From an uncultured Clostridia bacterium (GTDB taxonomy: Bacteria > Bacillota > Clostridia > TANB77 > CAG-508), in assembly GCA_947623595.1 (NCBI GenBank), contig CANQHC010000001.1, forward strand, positions 65,299 through 129,298: a stretch of 64,000 nt of DNA, read 5' to 3'. Each line of letters opens with the position of its first letter. The stretch's first letter is position 1. The notes under the pieces are model-generated. The model was given only the letters and a program-made list of their open reading frames with translations. It was not told where the DNA came from and searched no databases. Both the position numbers and the translations under genes were made by a program. Shown here piece after piece: positions 10,227 to 19,340 of this stretch.

Positions 10227-10892
10227 ATGAGTAAAACTGATAGATTTTATCCTACAAATACAAATTACACAGAAATGTCAGATGAAGACTTAATACATTT
10301 AATTAAGTCCGATGATAAGCACGCTTTAGAGCATCTTATCAGTCGTTATAAAAATCTTGTAAATATGAAAGTTAGTAAATATTACATTGTTGGTGCTGAA
10401 AGAGAAGATATAGAGCAGGAAGGTCTTATTGGTTTATTCAAAGCAATAAAAAGTTACCAAGAGGGCAAACAAAATTCTTTTAAAACTTTTGCCAATATTT
10501 GTATTGAAAGGCAATTAATTACTGCAATAAAAAGTTCTAATCGACAAAAACATATGCCTTTAAATTCCTATTTATCTTTAAATATGAATGCTTATGATAA
10601 CAATGATGATAGTAATACAGGTGATGCAGATTTAATTGAAATATTAAATGCAAATTTAGTTGAAGATCCATTAGATACTATTACTCAAAAAGAATATTAT
10701 CAAACAATAGAAAATACTATAAATAATGCCTTAAGTGAATTTGAAAAAAAGGTTTTAAATCAATATATGCAAGGTGAAAGCTATATGCAAATAGCTGAAA
10801 AATTAGATACACCTGTTAAATCAATTGATAATGCTATTCAAAGAATTCGCAAAAAAGCATTAAAAGAAATAATGGATGAAAATAATAACTAG
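10227..10892 (+). CDS. sigH: RNA polymerase sporulation/post-exponential sigma factor SigH
   Basis: Sigma-70 family factor that in spore formers directs early sporulation and stationary-phase genes. 221 aa. Region 2 includes EREDIEQEGLIGLFKAIKSY, and region 4 is the helix-turn-helix at YMQIAEKLDTPVKSIDNAIQRIRKK. There is no extended N-terminal region 1 and no region 3, typical of SigH. A TTGACA-17-TATAAT promoter and AGGAGGT SD precede it. It lies just upstream of tRNA-Thr, whereas in many Firmicutes sigH is near rpmG-secE-nusG. It could be another small sigma, but the length and motifs fit SigH best. Confidence 0.85.
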   Translation: MSKTDRFYPTNTNYTEMSDEDLIHLIKSDDKHALEHLISRYKNLVNMKVSKYYIVGAEREDIEQEGLIGLFKAIKSYQEGKQNSFKTFANICIERQLITAIKSSNRQKHMPLNSYLSLNMNAYDNNDDSNTGDADLIEILNANLVEDPLDTITQKEYYQTIENTINNALSEFEKKVLNQYMQGESYMQIAEKLDTPVKSIDNAIQRIRKKALKEIMDENNN

Positions 10893-10917
10893 CAATTTTC
10901 TTATGAATAAGTGTTAT

Positions 10918-10993
10918 GCTTCTATAGCTCAGTAGGTAGAGCGCAGCCATGGTAAGGCTGAGGTCGCCGGTTCGATTCCGGCTGGAAGCTCCA
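10918..10993 (+). tRNA. tRNA-Thr (anticodon GGT)
   Basis: Cloverleaf: acceptor GCTTCTA (10918-10924) with TGGAAGC (10983-10989), D arm GCTC/GAGC, anticodon stem CAGCC/GGCTG with loop ATGGTAA (anticodon GGT), T arm GCCGG-TTCGATT-CCGGC. The CCA end is encoded (10991-10993). Confidence 0.97.
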
Positions 10994-11002
10994 ACAACGA
11001 AT

Positions 11003-11066
11003 CTGTTCGAACTCTTTAGAACAGGAGATACAAAATCAATCAGAAAATAAGTCTGGTTGATTTTTT
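11003..11066 (+). terminator. Hairpin and terminator after tRNA-Thr
   Basis: CTGTTC/GAACAG (11003-11008, 11019-11024) is followed by AAATCAATCAG (11033-11043) pairing with CTGGTTGATTT (11053-11063) and a run of T. Confidence 0.7.
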
Positions 11067-11159
11067 TGTGCTTATCGAAAAAATCTTCTATCAAGATAAA
11101 ACTGAACCAAATAGAGTGGTATTATATTTATCGAACTAAATAAAAGATAATTTAAAATG

Positions 11160-11188
11160 TTGTAAAAATTTGAAGCTATTGATATAAT
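11160..11188 (+). promoter_or_regulatory. Promoter of the GH10-like gene
   Basis: TTGTAA (11160-11165), 17-nt spacer, TATAAT (11183-11188). Confidence 0.6.
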
Positions 11189-11219
11189 GGTTTTAAACTA
11201 AATAAGAGAAGGTGAAATA

Positions 11220-12839
11220 ATGCAAGAATTTTCATTAGAACTAGAAGCACCCATTGATGGAATTTATTTAAGTTCAGAAACTATTGAATTATTAAGTATA
11301 ATTCAATGTAAAACTATAGAAGAATTAAAAAAGTTTGCAATAAATTGTTCTCAGTTAGATATTTCTGAAAGCGATTTAATTAACTGGAATGAGAGTAATA
11401 TAGAAGACATAAAAAGAAATTTGGTTGAACAATATAAAAACTCTTTAACACCTATGAAACAAAGTATAGAAGATAGTAGAAGTGTCTTGAAATTAGCATT
11501 AGAGCATTCAGGGATTACTGATGAGGAAGTAGATTCATATATATCAGTATTTCAAAAGGATGGTTATAAAGGCATTAAGCAAAAATTGAAAGAGGAACAT
11601 CCAGAAAGTTATGATATTTTTACAGAAAAGGCTCATAGATTTATTGGAGCTGAAAGGGATCAAATTACAAGTGTGACCTATGAAGAATTAACTGGAATAA
11701 ATACTATTTTATCTAATCATAATACCATTTTAATGGCAGCAGGAAGGTATTATGATATTACAAAAAAAATGTATGATGAGCAGATACCAGATATGGAAAA
11801 ATATGACTTTTATTATGCTCAAATGGGATTGGATTTTTGTTATAGAAATGGAATGTATGCAAGATATCATACATTATTAGACAAACAAACTATGGAAGAA
11901 CATTTAGCAGGTAAGCCAAAAGAGTATGTTCTAAAAGAATTACAGGAATATGTAAAGCAATCCATAGATTTTATTTCAAAATATAATGAGGAACATAAAA
12001 TAGATGGAAAAGGATTAATCGTGTCTGTTGATCTATTTAATGAAATAATTTCTTTTGATGAACCATATATAAATATGTGGCAAGAATTATATAATATTTC
12101 TACTGAAGAATTAATTAGTGTTTTTCAGTATGCACAAGAAAACAAACCAGATGGAGTAACTTATGTATATAATGAACCATTTTTAGAAAATCCTGAAAGG
12201 AGAAAGACAGTAATGGAGCAATTATTTAAAATAAATGAATTAGCTCCTGGATTAATTGATACGCTTGGAACTCAGATGCATATTGAAATGGATCAAAATA
12301 TAGAAGGAATTAGGCAATGTTTTAGCGACTTAAAAAAAATAGATGAATTAGGAATTGGAACTCAAATAACAGAATTTGATATGTGCTTACCAGAAAGATT
12401 TATGTTTGATGAAAATGGAAAATTACGCTCTGAAAAGGATTTGGTAGAACTTGCAAATAGTAAAATGAGTGAAAGTGGTATTACAATTAAAAGTATAGCA
12501 GAATTTAAGGCAATGAAAATGAAAGAAATTTCAAGAGCTATTAAAGAAACTGGTATACATTTAGATGGAATAACGTATTGGTCTATAAGTGATACATTAG
12601 ACCATAATTTAGAAAGAACTAATAGAAAAACTTATGAACAGGGTATAAAAAGAGATGAAGCTAGGACAAGATATGCTGGACTATATTCCGGTTTAGAAAG
12701 AAGTAAAACAATATCTACGCAAAGATTAGGTAAAGAAACGCTAGAAGAACAAAAGGATACTTCTTTTCTCGACCAAATAGAGAGTGAACAAACAAGACAA
12801 TTAAGAGATCAAAAAGAAAATTCTGAACAAATTATATAA
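11220..12839 (+). CDS. Cytoplasmic GH10-like glycoside hydrolase domain protein
   Basis: 539 aa. The middle and C-terminal part resemble family 10 glycosidases (xylanase fold): SVDLFNEI holds a Glu at the acid/base position, VTYVYNEPF matches the next strand, and IGTQITEFDM carries the nucleophile Glu; GITYWSISD matches the closing strand. Unlike secreted xylanases it has no signal peptide, and an N-terminal ~150-residue helical region has no recognised match. The C-terminal ~60 residues are charged and Gln/Glu-rich. The next gene starts 10 nt downstream and belongs to a small helical family found again at 62966-63247. Its substrate is unknown; it may be an intracellular enzyme or an exported effector. 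Confidence 0.7.
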   Translation: MQEFSLELEAPIDGIYLSSETIELLSIIQCKTIEELKKFAINCSQLDISESDLINWNESNIEDIKRNLVEQYKNSLTPMKQSIEDSRSVLKLALEHSGITDEEVDSYISVFQKDGYKGIKQKLKEEHPESYDIFTEKAHRFIGAERDQITSVTYEELTGINTILSNHNTILMAAGRYYDITKKMYDEQIPDMEKYDFYYAQMGLDFCYRNGMYARYHTLLDKQTMEEHLAGKPKEYVLKELQEYVKQSIDFISKYNEEHKIDGKGLIVSVDLFNEIISFDEPYINMWQELYNISTEELISVFQYAQENKPDGVTYVYNEPFLENPERRKTVMEQLFKINELAPGLIDTLGTQMHIEMDQNIEGIRQCFSDLKKIDELGIGTQITEFDMCLPERFMFDENGKLRSEKDLVELANSKMSESGITIKSIAEFKAMKMKEISRAIKETGIHLDGITYWSISDTLDHNLERTNRKTYEQGIKRDEARTRYAGLYSGLERSKTISTQRLGKETLEEQKDTSFLDQIESEQTRQLRDQKENSEQII

Positions 12840-12849
12840 GGAGTTTTTT

Positions 12850-13308
12850 ATGATAGACATAGAATATGCAATAGCATATAGTGAAGTGCTGGAAATATTA
12901 AAATATATTCCAGTAGAAGATTATAATAAAATACCCAATAATATAATTAAATTGTTTGAAACAAATGCAAATAATTCTTATAACTTTAGCTATAATCCAG
13001 ACAAAACACTAGAAGAACAAGAAGTATCAAAAATAGCTAGAGGCATAATAGCAATTTTATTTAGAGATTATTGGGCTACTGATACTCAAAAAGAAAAAAT
13101 TATTGCAAAGCAAAATTATGATAGGCAAAAAATTGAACAACAACAGAGAGAAATATATAATCCAGAGGAAATATTCAAGAATAAAAAGAATAATTACAAT
13201 ATTCAACCAGTAGAAAAACAAGAAGAAAAATTAGATTTAGTTAAATATAAGAAAATAAAATGGTATCAAAAATTATTTTCAAAGATTATGAAAATATTAT
13301 GTAAATAG
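12850..13308 (+). CDS. Small helical protein, paralogue of the 62966-63247 product
   Basis: 152 aa, function unknown. The first ~85 residues align without gaps to the protein at 62966-63247 (shared IAYS-x-V, IP-x-[ED]-x-Y-x-KIP, Y-x-F-x-Y, K-T-x-x-x-Q, SK-x-AR). After residue ~90 come a Gln-rich linker and a basic C-terminal end (YKKIKWYQKLFSKIMKILCK). Ten bases separate it from the GH10-like gene, and the SD AAGGAG lies in the gap, so the two form an operon. An adaptor, chaperone or immunity role for its partner is possible but unproved. Confidence 0.7.
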   Translation: MIDIEYAIAYSEVLEILKYIPVEDYNKIPNNIIKLFETNANNSYNFSYNPDKTLEEQEVSKIARGIIAILFRDYWATDTQKEKIIAKQNYDRQKIEQQQREIYNPEEIFKNKKNNYNIQPVEKQEEKLDLVKYKKIKWYQKLFSKIMKILCK

Positions 13309-13367
13309 TATAAAATGTTAATACTTATATTATTTATTAAATGCTTTTTTACTGAGGAGTTAATTGT

Positions 13368-14297
13368 ATGAAAACAAATTTTAAAGAAATAATAAAAGAA
13401 ATATGTGACGAAAATGATATAAAATATAAACTTTTATCTAAAGATTGGATTATAATGCTGGAGAAAAACGGGAATACTAGATTTATTTCAGGATATAAGT
13501 TTGATTTGAATTCACATGGTATTGGGTTAATAGCAGATGATAAGTATGCTTTATATGAAGTATTAAAATATAAAAAAATACCTGTAATTGAGCATAAAAT
13601 CGTATACAATAAAACAAATAAATTCACTTATGCAATAGGTTGTAATACATATGATTATGTAAAAGAATATTTTGAAAAAAACAATAAACATATTGTTATT
13701 AAACCAAATAGTGGCACATGTGGACATGATGTATTCAATGTAACTGATGTAAAAGAGATAGATAATATTTTAGATAAATTGTTTATTAATAATTATTCTG
13801 TTAGTATATGTCCTTTTTATAACATAAAACATGAGTATAGGGTTATAATATTAAATGGAAAAAGTAAACTATTATATGCTAAATGCCTTCCAATAGTGAT
13901 TGGAGATGGACATAAAACCATAAGAGAATTATTACTAGAATTTAACTATCAATTTTTTTGTGATAAATTAAAGAACGAAAAATATGACAAAGTCCTTGAT
14001 AATAACGAAAAATTTGAGTATAGTTGGAAATTTAATTTATCACAAGGTTCAATAGCCAAGAAAGTAGAGAATAAAGAATTAGAAGATAAATTGTTAGATC
14101 TAGCTGAAAAAATTTCTAAGGAAATAAATTTAAAATTTGGAAGTATTGATATAATTGAAACTTTTGATAATAGAATACTAATATTGGAAGTTAACAGTGG
14201 GGTAATGTTAGAAAATTATATCAAATTGAATTTACAAGATTATGAAATTGCAAAAGATATTTATAAAGAAGCAATAGAAAGCTTATTTGAAAATTAA
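13368..14297 (+). CDS. ATP-grasp ligase-like protein
   Basis: 309 aa, mostly the ATP-grasp fold. Visible elements: DDKYALYEVLKYKKIPVIEH (entry to the central domain), HIVIKPNSGTCGHDV (phosphate-binding loop), EYRVIILNGK, GDGHKTIRELL (as in cyanophycin-synthetase and RimK-like ligases), and FGSIDIIE...ILEVNSG with metal-binding acidic and Asn residues. It probably activates a carboxylate and joins it to an amine; the substrate cannot be told. SD GAGGAG precedes the ATG. The gene is very AT-rich. Sixty bases separate it from the small helical protein, so co-transcription is possible. Confidence 0.8.
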   Translation: MKTNFKEIIKEICDENDIKYKLLSKDWIIMLEKNGNTRFISGYKFDLNSHGIGLIADDKYALYEVLKYKKIPVIEHKIVYNKTNKFTYAIGCNTYDYVKEYFEKNNKHIVIKPNSGTCGHDVFNVTDVKEIDNILDKLFINNYSVSICPFYNIKHEYRVIILNGKSKLLYAKCLPIVIGDGHKTIRELLLEFNYQFFCDKLKNEKYDKVLDNNEKFEYSWKFNLSQGSIAKKVENKELEDKLLDLAEKISKEINLKFGSIDIIETFDNRILILEVNSGVMLENYIKLNLQDYEIAKDIYKEAIESLFEN

Positions 14298-14469
14298 TTT
14301 TTGCAAGGGCACTAAATTTTATAAAATTATGTTTACTTTAAAAAAGTTATTCATATTAACATAAGACGACAAAGTTTTTCTTGAAAAAAGTAAAATATTA
14401 TGCTAAATTATAAATATTGAATATAATGATAAATTAATATTTAATAATAGAACAAGGAGGAAAACAAGC

Positions 14470-15564
14470 ATGAAAATGGGAATAGTGGGGCTACCTAATG
14501 TAGGAAAAAGCACATTATTTAATGCAATCACAAAAGCAGGAGCAGAATGTGCTAATTATCCATTCTGTACAATTGAACCAAATGTTGGAGTAGTAGCAGT
14601 ACCAGATGAGAGGTTACAAAAATTAGCAGAGATTTATCATCCACAAAAAATTACGCCAGCAGTTGTAGAGTTTGTTGATATTGCAGGATTAGTAAAAGGA
14701 GCAAGTCATGGAGAAGGTCTTGGAAATAAGTTCTTATCACACATTAGAGAAGTAGATAGCATTATAGAAGTAGTAAGATGTTTTGAAGATTCTAATATTG
14801 TACATGTTGACGGAAGTATTAATCCTGTAAGAGATATAGAAACAATTAATTTAGAACTTATTTTTGCAGATATGGAATCAATAGATAAAAGATTGGATAA
14901 TGCAAAGAAAAAACTAAAAGCTGATAAAAAATATCAAGAAGAAATTAATGTTTTAGAAAAAGTAAAAACTGCATTAGAACAAGGAAAACCAGCAAGAATA
15001 GTGAACCTAAATGAAGATGAAAAAGAAATATTGAAAGATTCATTTCTTTTAACAATGAAACCAGTACTTTATATAGCTAATGTGTCTGAAGAACAATTAA
15101 CAAATGAACCAGAAAAAGATGAAAAAGTAAAACAAGTAATAGAATATGCTAAAAATGAGCAAGCAGAAGTAATTCCATTATGTGTAAAGATAGAAGAAGA
15201 ATTAGCTAGTTTGGAAAGTGAAGATCAATTAGAAATGTTAGATGCATTAGGACTAAAAGAATCTGGTTTAGACAAAGTTATTAAAGCAAGCTATGATTTA
15301 TTAGGTCTTATGTCATTTTTAACAGCAGGAGAGCCAGAAGTAAGAGCTTGGACTATTCAAAAAGGAACTAAAGCACCACAAGCAGCAGGAAAAATACATA
15401 CTGATATAGAAAGAGGATTTATAAGAGCAGAAATTGTTTCATACGAAGACTTAATTAGAGAAGGTTCTATGAATAATGTAAAAGAAAAAGGGCTTATGCG
15501 TTCAGAAGGAAAAGAATATGTTATGCAAGACGGAGATGTTGTTTTATTTAGATTTAATGTATAA
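14470..15564 (+). CDS. ychF: Ribosome-binding ATPase YchF (OLA1 family)
   Basis: Obg-related P-loop protein that binds the ribosome and prefers ATP. 364 aa, normal length. G1 is GIVGLPNVGKST at the N terminus; the second loop follows ECANYPFCTIEPN; DIAGLVKGAS is G3; the atypical NVSEE replaces the NKxD of true GTPases, as expected. A coiled-coil insert (~135-180) and a C-terminal TGS domain (EVRAWTIQKGTKAPQAAGK) complete it. SD AAGGAGG lies before the ATG. No close neighbour on the same strand shares its unit. Confidence 0.97.
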   Translation: MKMGIVGLPNVGKSTLFNAITKAGAECANYPFCTIEPNVGVVAVPDERLQKLAEIYHPQKITPAVVEFVDIAGLVKGASHGEGLGNKFLSHIREVDSIIEVVRCFEDSNIVHVDGSINPVRDIETINLELIFADMESIDKRLDNAKKKLKADKKYQEEINVLEKVKTALEQGKPARIVNLNEDEKEILKDSFLLTMKPVLYIANVSEEQLTNEPEKDEKVKQVIEYAKNEQAEVIPLCVKIEEELASLESEDQLEMLDALGLKESGLDKVIKASYDLLGLMSFLTAGEPEVRAWTIQKGTKAPQAAGKIHTDIERGFIRAEIVSYEDLIREGSMNNVKEKGLMRSEGKEYVMQDGDVVLFRFNV

Positions 15565-15734
15565 AAACGAATATATAAATAAAAAATAATAAATTTTATA
15601 AAAAAAATACTTGACTAATTAAAGATTGAAGTATAAAATATTTTATAGAATACAAAAAACATGTATATTTTTTCTTTTTTAAGCAAATACTATGAAAAGA
15701 AAAATTATCAAAAGAAAAAAAGGAGATTTGGATT

Positions 15735-16139
15735 ATGAAAAACAAAAATTATATTTTAGTATTTACTTTGATTATCGCTTTTTTATTAGTAATGGTATCT
15801 TATGTACAAGCTTCTAACGGAAATAATGGTAATCCATTAATTATTATCAATAATACAGGAAACAATGAAGCAGGAAATGACCAAACTGGAAATAACAACG
15901 TAGCACAAAACAATCAACAGAGTAGTCCAAATAATGTGCAAACAAATAACCAACAAGGTAACTTATTAAGCAATAATATTACTAGAAACAATACGGTAGG
16001 TAATAATGCTACAAACGGAACAGCAAATAATACATTACCAAAAACAGGTGTGGCTGAAGATTCTACTTTAATTGTATTTATTGCAATTTGCATCGCATCA
16101 GCAATTTATGCTTTTGTTAAAATTAGAAATTATAAATAG
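15735..16139 (+). CDS. Asn-rich LPXTG cell-wall-anchored peptide
   Basis: 134 aa. An N-terminal signal sequence (about residues 7-27, ending near VQA-S) precedes a low-complexity region dominated by Asn, Gln, Gly and Thr. The C terminus has the full sorting signal: LPKTG, a hydrophobic span, and the basic tail KIRNYK. Sortase should cut after Thr and link it to peptidoglycan. A convergent sortase gene lies 97 bp downstream and another at the left edge. The mature part is short (~75 residues) with no domain, so it may act as a spacer or wall decoration. Confidence 0.85.
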   Translation: MKNKNYILVFTLIIAFLLVMVSYVQASNGNNGNPLIIINNTGNNEAGNDQTGNNNVAQNNQQSSPNNVQTNNQQGNLLSNNITRNNTVGNNATNGTANNTLPKTGVAEDSTLIVFIAICIASAIYAFVKIRNYK

Positions 16140-16182
16140 AATTTTAATAATGAAAACATTAATGATTCAATTAAATAAAATT

Positions 16183-16210
16183 AAAAGAGGCTGTTATAGT
16201 AGCCTCTTTT
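16183..16210. terminator. Bidirectional terminator between LPXTG and sortase genes
   Basis: AAAAGAGGCT (16183-16192) pairs with AGCCTCTTTT (16201-16210); A-run and T-run make it work for both convergent genes. Confidence 0.85.
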
Positions 16211-16236
16211 AGTTGATTTTATAAAAAATATATATT

Positions 16237-16971
16237 TTAAATTTTTTGCTTTGCTTTTACAACTGTTCTTCTTCCATTTATATTATTACATGTAAGTAAT
16301 GTAATTATTTTAGATGTTCCAACATCTTGATTGGTACAAGATAAATCATTATCATTTACATCATACTTATCAAAAACAGAATAAATTATTTTGTTACCTG
16401 ATAAATCGTAAATTTCAATTAAATCATTTTTCTTTAATTCTGATAACCTACCAAAGAACTTATTTCCTACATAATTATGACCTGCAATACATAAATTTCC
16501 AAATTCATTTGGCATTGGACCTGCAAATCTGCATAAAGAAATTTTCAATAATTCATTATTGGTTTCAGATAAAATAGGGTAGTTTAAATTAATTTGAGGA
16601 ATTCTAATCATTCCTATAACAAAGGGGTTTTCAATAATAACAGATTGAGCTTGTGCAACGGGTAAATTATTATTTCTATTTTCATATAGTAGTGTTAATG
16701 TATAATTATTTAGCAATTCTTTTGATAATTTTTCTTGCTCATTAGATTTTTGGATGTGATAACAGAATATAATAAAAAAGATAATTGCCACTATAATTGA
16801 TACAAAGAATTGCAAGCGATATTGATTTTTACGGATATAACTTAAAAAATTTTTCTTTTTCAAATTTAAACTTTGGCTGTGTGAAAAATTTACTAACTCA
16901 TTGCTAAGTTCAGAATGAAAATTTTTATTTGAATTAGATACTTTATGGATTTTCGTCAATATTTGGTTCAT
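16237..16971 (-). CDS. Sortase (class D-like)
   Basis: 244 aa transpeptidase for LPXTG proteins. A cytosolic N-terminal ~50 residues and one membrane span (~55-72) anchor a catalytic barrel. The barrel opens with IGMIRIPQINLNYPIL, has the catalytic His in IAGHNYVG, the Cys in LLTCNN and the Arg in GRRTVVKAK. The AGGTGG SD is 5 nt upstream of the ATG on the minus strand. It faces the LPXTG gene at 15735, its likely substrate. The partial sortase at the left edge is a paralogue, so two sortases lie within 17 kb. Confidence 0.9.
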   Translation of the reverse strand: MNQILTKIHKVSNSNKNFHSELSNELVNFSHSQSLNLKKKNFLSYIRKNQYRLQFFVSIIVAIIFFIIFCYHIQKSNEQEKLSKELLNNYTLTLLYENRNNNLPVAQAQSVIIENPFVIGMIRIPQINLNYPILSETNNELLKISLCRFAGPMPNEFGNLCIAGHNYVGNKFFGRLSELKKNDLIEIYDLSGNKIIYSVFDKYDVNDNDLSCTNQDVGTSKIITLLTCNNINGRRTVVKAKQKI

Positions 16972-17218
16972 AATACCACCTTTAAATTTTATATTTTCTC
17001 TTTTAGTATTAGCAATATTAATAAAAATATTCGTTTGTAATATCTTCAGTTAAAACTAAATATTACCTTAGATTGATTGAATTTTAAGTTAATATTAAAA
17101 AATGGTTAGTTAAAAAGTTAAATTCCAAATATTAAAAAATTTTCAAAAAAAGGTGTAAAAATAAATAATGTATGATAGAATATAACATGAAATTTAAAAT
17201 TAAGGAGAGTGTATATCA

Positions 17219-17926
17219 TTGCCAGATTTGAAATATAAAAGGGTATTATTAAAACTAAGTGGAGAAGCTTTAGCAGGAGATGCAAAACATGGAATTGATG
17301 TAAAAACATTAGGAAATATTTGTGATCAAATAAAAAAGTTAATTGAATTAGGTGCTCAAGTAGGAGTTGTTATTGGAGGAGGTAATTTTTGGAGAGGCAA
17401 ATACGGGCACCAAATGGAAAGAACAACTTCAGATTATATGGGAATGCTTGCTACTTGTATGAATGGGTTAGCATTGCAAGATGCATTAGAATCAAGAGGA
17501 ATTTATACAAGGTTACAAACAGCAATAGAAATGAGAGAAATTGCTGAGCCATATATTAAGAGAAAGGCAATAAAACATTTAGAAAAAGGAAGAGTTGTTA
17601 TCTTTAGTTGTGGTACAGGAAGCCCATATTTTACAACAGATACAGCAGCAGCTCTTAGAGCAGCTGAAATTGATGCAGAAGTTATTTTAGTTGGAAAAAC
17701 AATTGATGGAGTATATTCAGATGATCCAAAAACAAACCCAAATGCAATAAAATATGATAAAATTAGTTATTTAGATATATTAAATAAAGATTTAAAAGTG
17801 ATGGATTCAACAGCTACATCTCTATGCAGAGATAATAATATTACATTAATTGTATTTGCAATAGAGCAACCAGAAAATATGGTTAAAGCAATTATGGGGG
17901 AAAAAGTAGGAACTATTATAGAATAA
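17219..17926 (+). CDS. pyrH: UMP kinase PyrH
   Basis: Phosphorylates UMP to UDP with ATP; amino-acid-kinase fold, cytosolic hexamer. 235 aa. Motifs: LLKLSGEAL (phosphate loop), [46 protein letters not shown] and [10 protein letters not shown]-type DGVYSDDP. The start is TTG at 17219, with AAGGAG 11 nt upstream; no ATG fits. It opens the conserved pyrimidine/translation/envelope run pyrH-frr-uppS-cdsA-rseP-polC. Confidence 0.96.
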   Translation: MPDLKYKRVLLKLSGEALAGDAKHGIDVKTLGNICDQIKKLIELGAQVGVVIGGGNFWRGKYGHQMERTTSDYMGMLATCMNGLALQDALESRGIYTRLQTAIEMREIAEPYIKRKAIKHLEKGRVVIFSCGTGSPYFTTDTAAALRAAEIDAEVILVGKTIDGVYSDDPKTNPNAIKYDKISYLDILNKDLKVMDSTATSLCRDNNITLIVFAIEQPENMVKAIMGEKVGTIIE

Positions 17927-18015
17927 TTAGTTAAAATTTAAAATAATTATTATATAAAGCAATAAAAATTTTATAATAAAACTAATATAAAATATTAATT
18001 TAAAGGAGAAAAACA

Positions 18016-18564
18016 ATGAATAATGATATTTATGAAGAAAAAATGAATAAAACGATAAGTGTTTTTAAAGAAAATTTATCAGAAATTAGAGCAGGAAGAG
18101 CTAATCCGGCAATATTAAATAAAATTACAGTTGATTATTATGGAGTACCAACACCTATTAATCAAGTAGCAGGAATATCTGTTCCAGAAGCTAGAATGAT
18201 TTTAATTCAACCTTGGGATGCAAACTTGTTAAAAGAAATAGAAAAAGAAATATTAAAATCAGATATTGGAATTAATCCAAATAATGACGGAAAAGTTATT
18301 AGATTGAATTTCCCTGAATTAAATGAAGAAAGAAGAAAAGAAATTGTTAAAGATATTAGAAAATTAGCAGAAGAAGCAAAAGTTGCTATTCGTTCTATTA
18401 GAAGAGATGCATTGGATGAAGCTAAAGAATTAGAAAAGAAGTCAGAAATTACAGAGGATGAATTAAAAGTAGAAGAAGATCAAATTCAAAAATTAACAGA
18501 TAAAAAAGTTCAAGAAATAGATAATTTATTAGAAGCAAAAGAAAAAGAGGTTATGAGCATTTAA
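18016..18564 (+). CDS. frr: Ribosome recycling factor
   Basis: With EF-G it splits post-termination ribosomes. 182 aa, the standard length. Shows the two-domain pattern: [18 protein letters not shown] and [20 protein letters not shown] near the N terminus, then [34 protein letters not shown]-type helices (quoted in parts: [24 protein letters not shown]). SD AAAGGAG sits 6 nt before the ATG. It follows pyrH by 89 nt, the usual order. Confidence 0.97.
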   Translation: MNNDIYEEKMNKTISVFKENLSEIRAGRANPAILNKITVDYYGVPTPINQVAGISVPEARMILIQPWDANLLKEIEKEILKSDIGINPNNDGKVIRLNFPELNEERRKEIVKDIRKLAEEAKVAIRSIRRDALDEAKELEKKSEITEDELKVEEDQIQKLTDKKVQEIDNLLEAKEKEVMSI

Positions 18565-18574
18565 TTATTTGAAG

Positions 18575-18617
18575 AAAGGAAAGATGTTATTTTAAAATTT
18601 TAACATCTATTAAAAAT
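18575..18617 (+). promoter_or_regulatory. SD-hairpin-start region of uppS
   Basis: SD AAAGGA (18575-18580) is 37 nt before the uppS ATG. AGATGTTA (18582-18589) pairs perfectly with TAACATCT (18601-18608); folded, the SD-ATG gap is 10 nt. A 3-codon ORF begins at the ATG inside the stem (18584). Confidence 0.6.
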
Positions 18618-19325
18618 ATGGAAGAAACAAATTTACCAAAACATATCGCAATTATTATGGATGGAAACCGTAGGTGGGCAAAAGAAAGAGGCTTAGAAAC
18701 AAAATTAGGACATAAAGAAGGGGCTGAAACATTAAAGAAAATTGCTAAATATGCAAATGACATAGGAATTAAGTATTTAACTGTATATGCTTTTTCAACT
18801 GAAAATTGGAAGAGAACAAAAGAAGAAGTAGGAGCTTTAATGATGCTATTACAAAAATATGTCGAAGAATTTTTGAAAGAGACTGATTCACATAATATGA
18901 AACTAAATATATTAGGTGATATTTCAAAATTAGATAAAAATCTTCAAAATAGTATAGCAAAACTAATAGAAAGAACAAAAGATAATACAGGGCTTACCTT
19001 AAATATTGCTTTTAATTATGGAGGAAGAGATGAAATAGTAAAAGCAGTGAAAAAAATTGCAACTGAAGTAAAAGAAGGAAATATAGAAGTAGAGTCAATT
19101 GACGAGGAATTAGTTTCTAATTCCCTTTATACAGCAGGTCAACCAGAACCTGATTTACTAATACGTCCTGGTGGAGAACAAAGAATTAGTAACTATCTTT
19201 TATGGCAATTGGCATATACAGAATTCTTATTCATTCCAAAATATTGGCCAGATTTTACAGAGGCTGATTTGGATGAGGCAATATCTATTTTTGACAAAAG
19301 AAATCGCAAGTTTGGCGGTAAATAG
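18618..19325 (+). CDS. uppS: Isoprenyl transferase (undecaprenyl diphosphate synthase)
   Basis: Makes the C55 cis-polyprenyl diphosphate that carries peptidoglycan precursors. 235 aa. Motifs: IAIIMDGNRRWAKERGL (catalytic Asp), GHKEGAETL, YAFSTENWKR, LNIAFNYGGRDEI, LIRPGGEQRISNYLLWQLAY and TEFLFIPKYWPDF. The AUG lies far from its SD but next to a strong hairpin (see the preceding entry). cdsA follows after 15 nt. The standard neighbour dxr is absent from this run. Confidence 0.97.
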   Translation: MEETNLPKHIAIIMDGNRRWAKERGLETKLGHKEGAETLKKIAKYANDIGIKYLTVYAFSTENWKRTKEEVGALMMLLQKYVEEFLKETDSHNMKLNILGDISKLDKNLQNSIAKLIERTKDNTGLTLNIAFNYGGRDEIVKAVKKIATEVKEGNIEVESIDEELVSNSLYTAGQPEPDLLIRPGGEQRISNYLLWQLAYTEFLFIPKYWPDFTEADLDEAISIFDKRNRKFGGK

Positions 19326-19340
19326 AAAGGAAACAAAAGT

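Noticed and set aside
11003-11066. T-box or attenuator after tRNA-Thr
   Set aside because: No T-box consensus (TGGNACCGCG-like) is present; the two hairpins are explained as a processing stem plus terminator.
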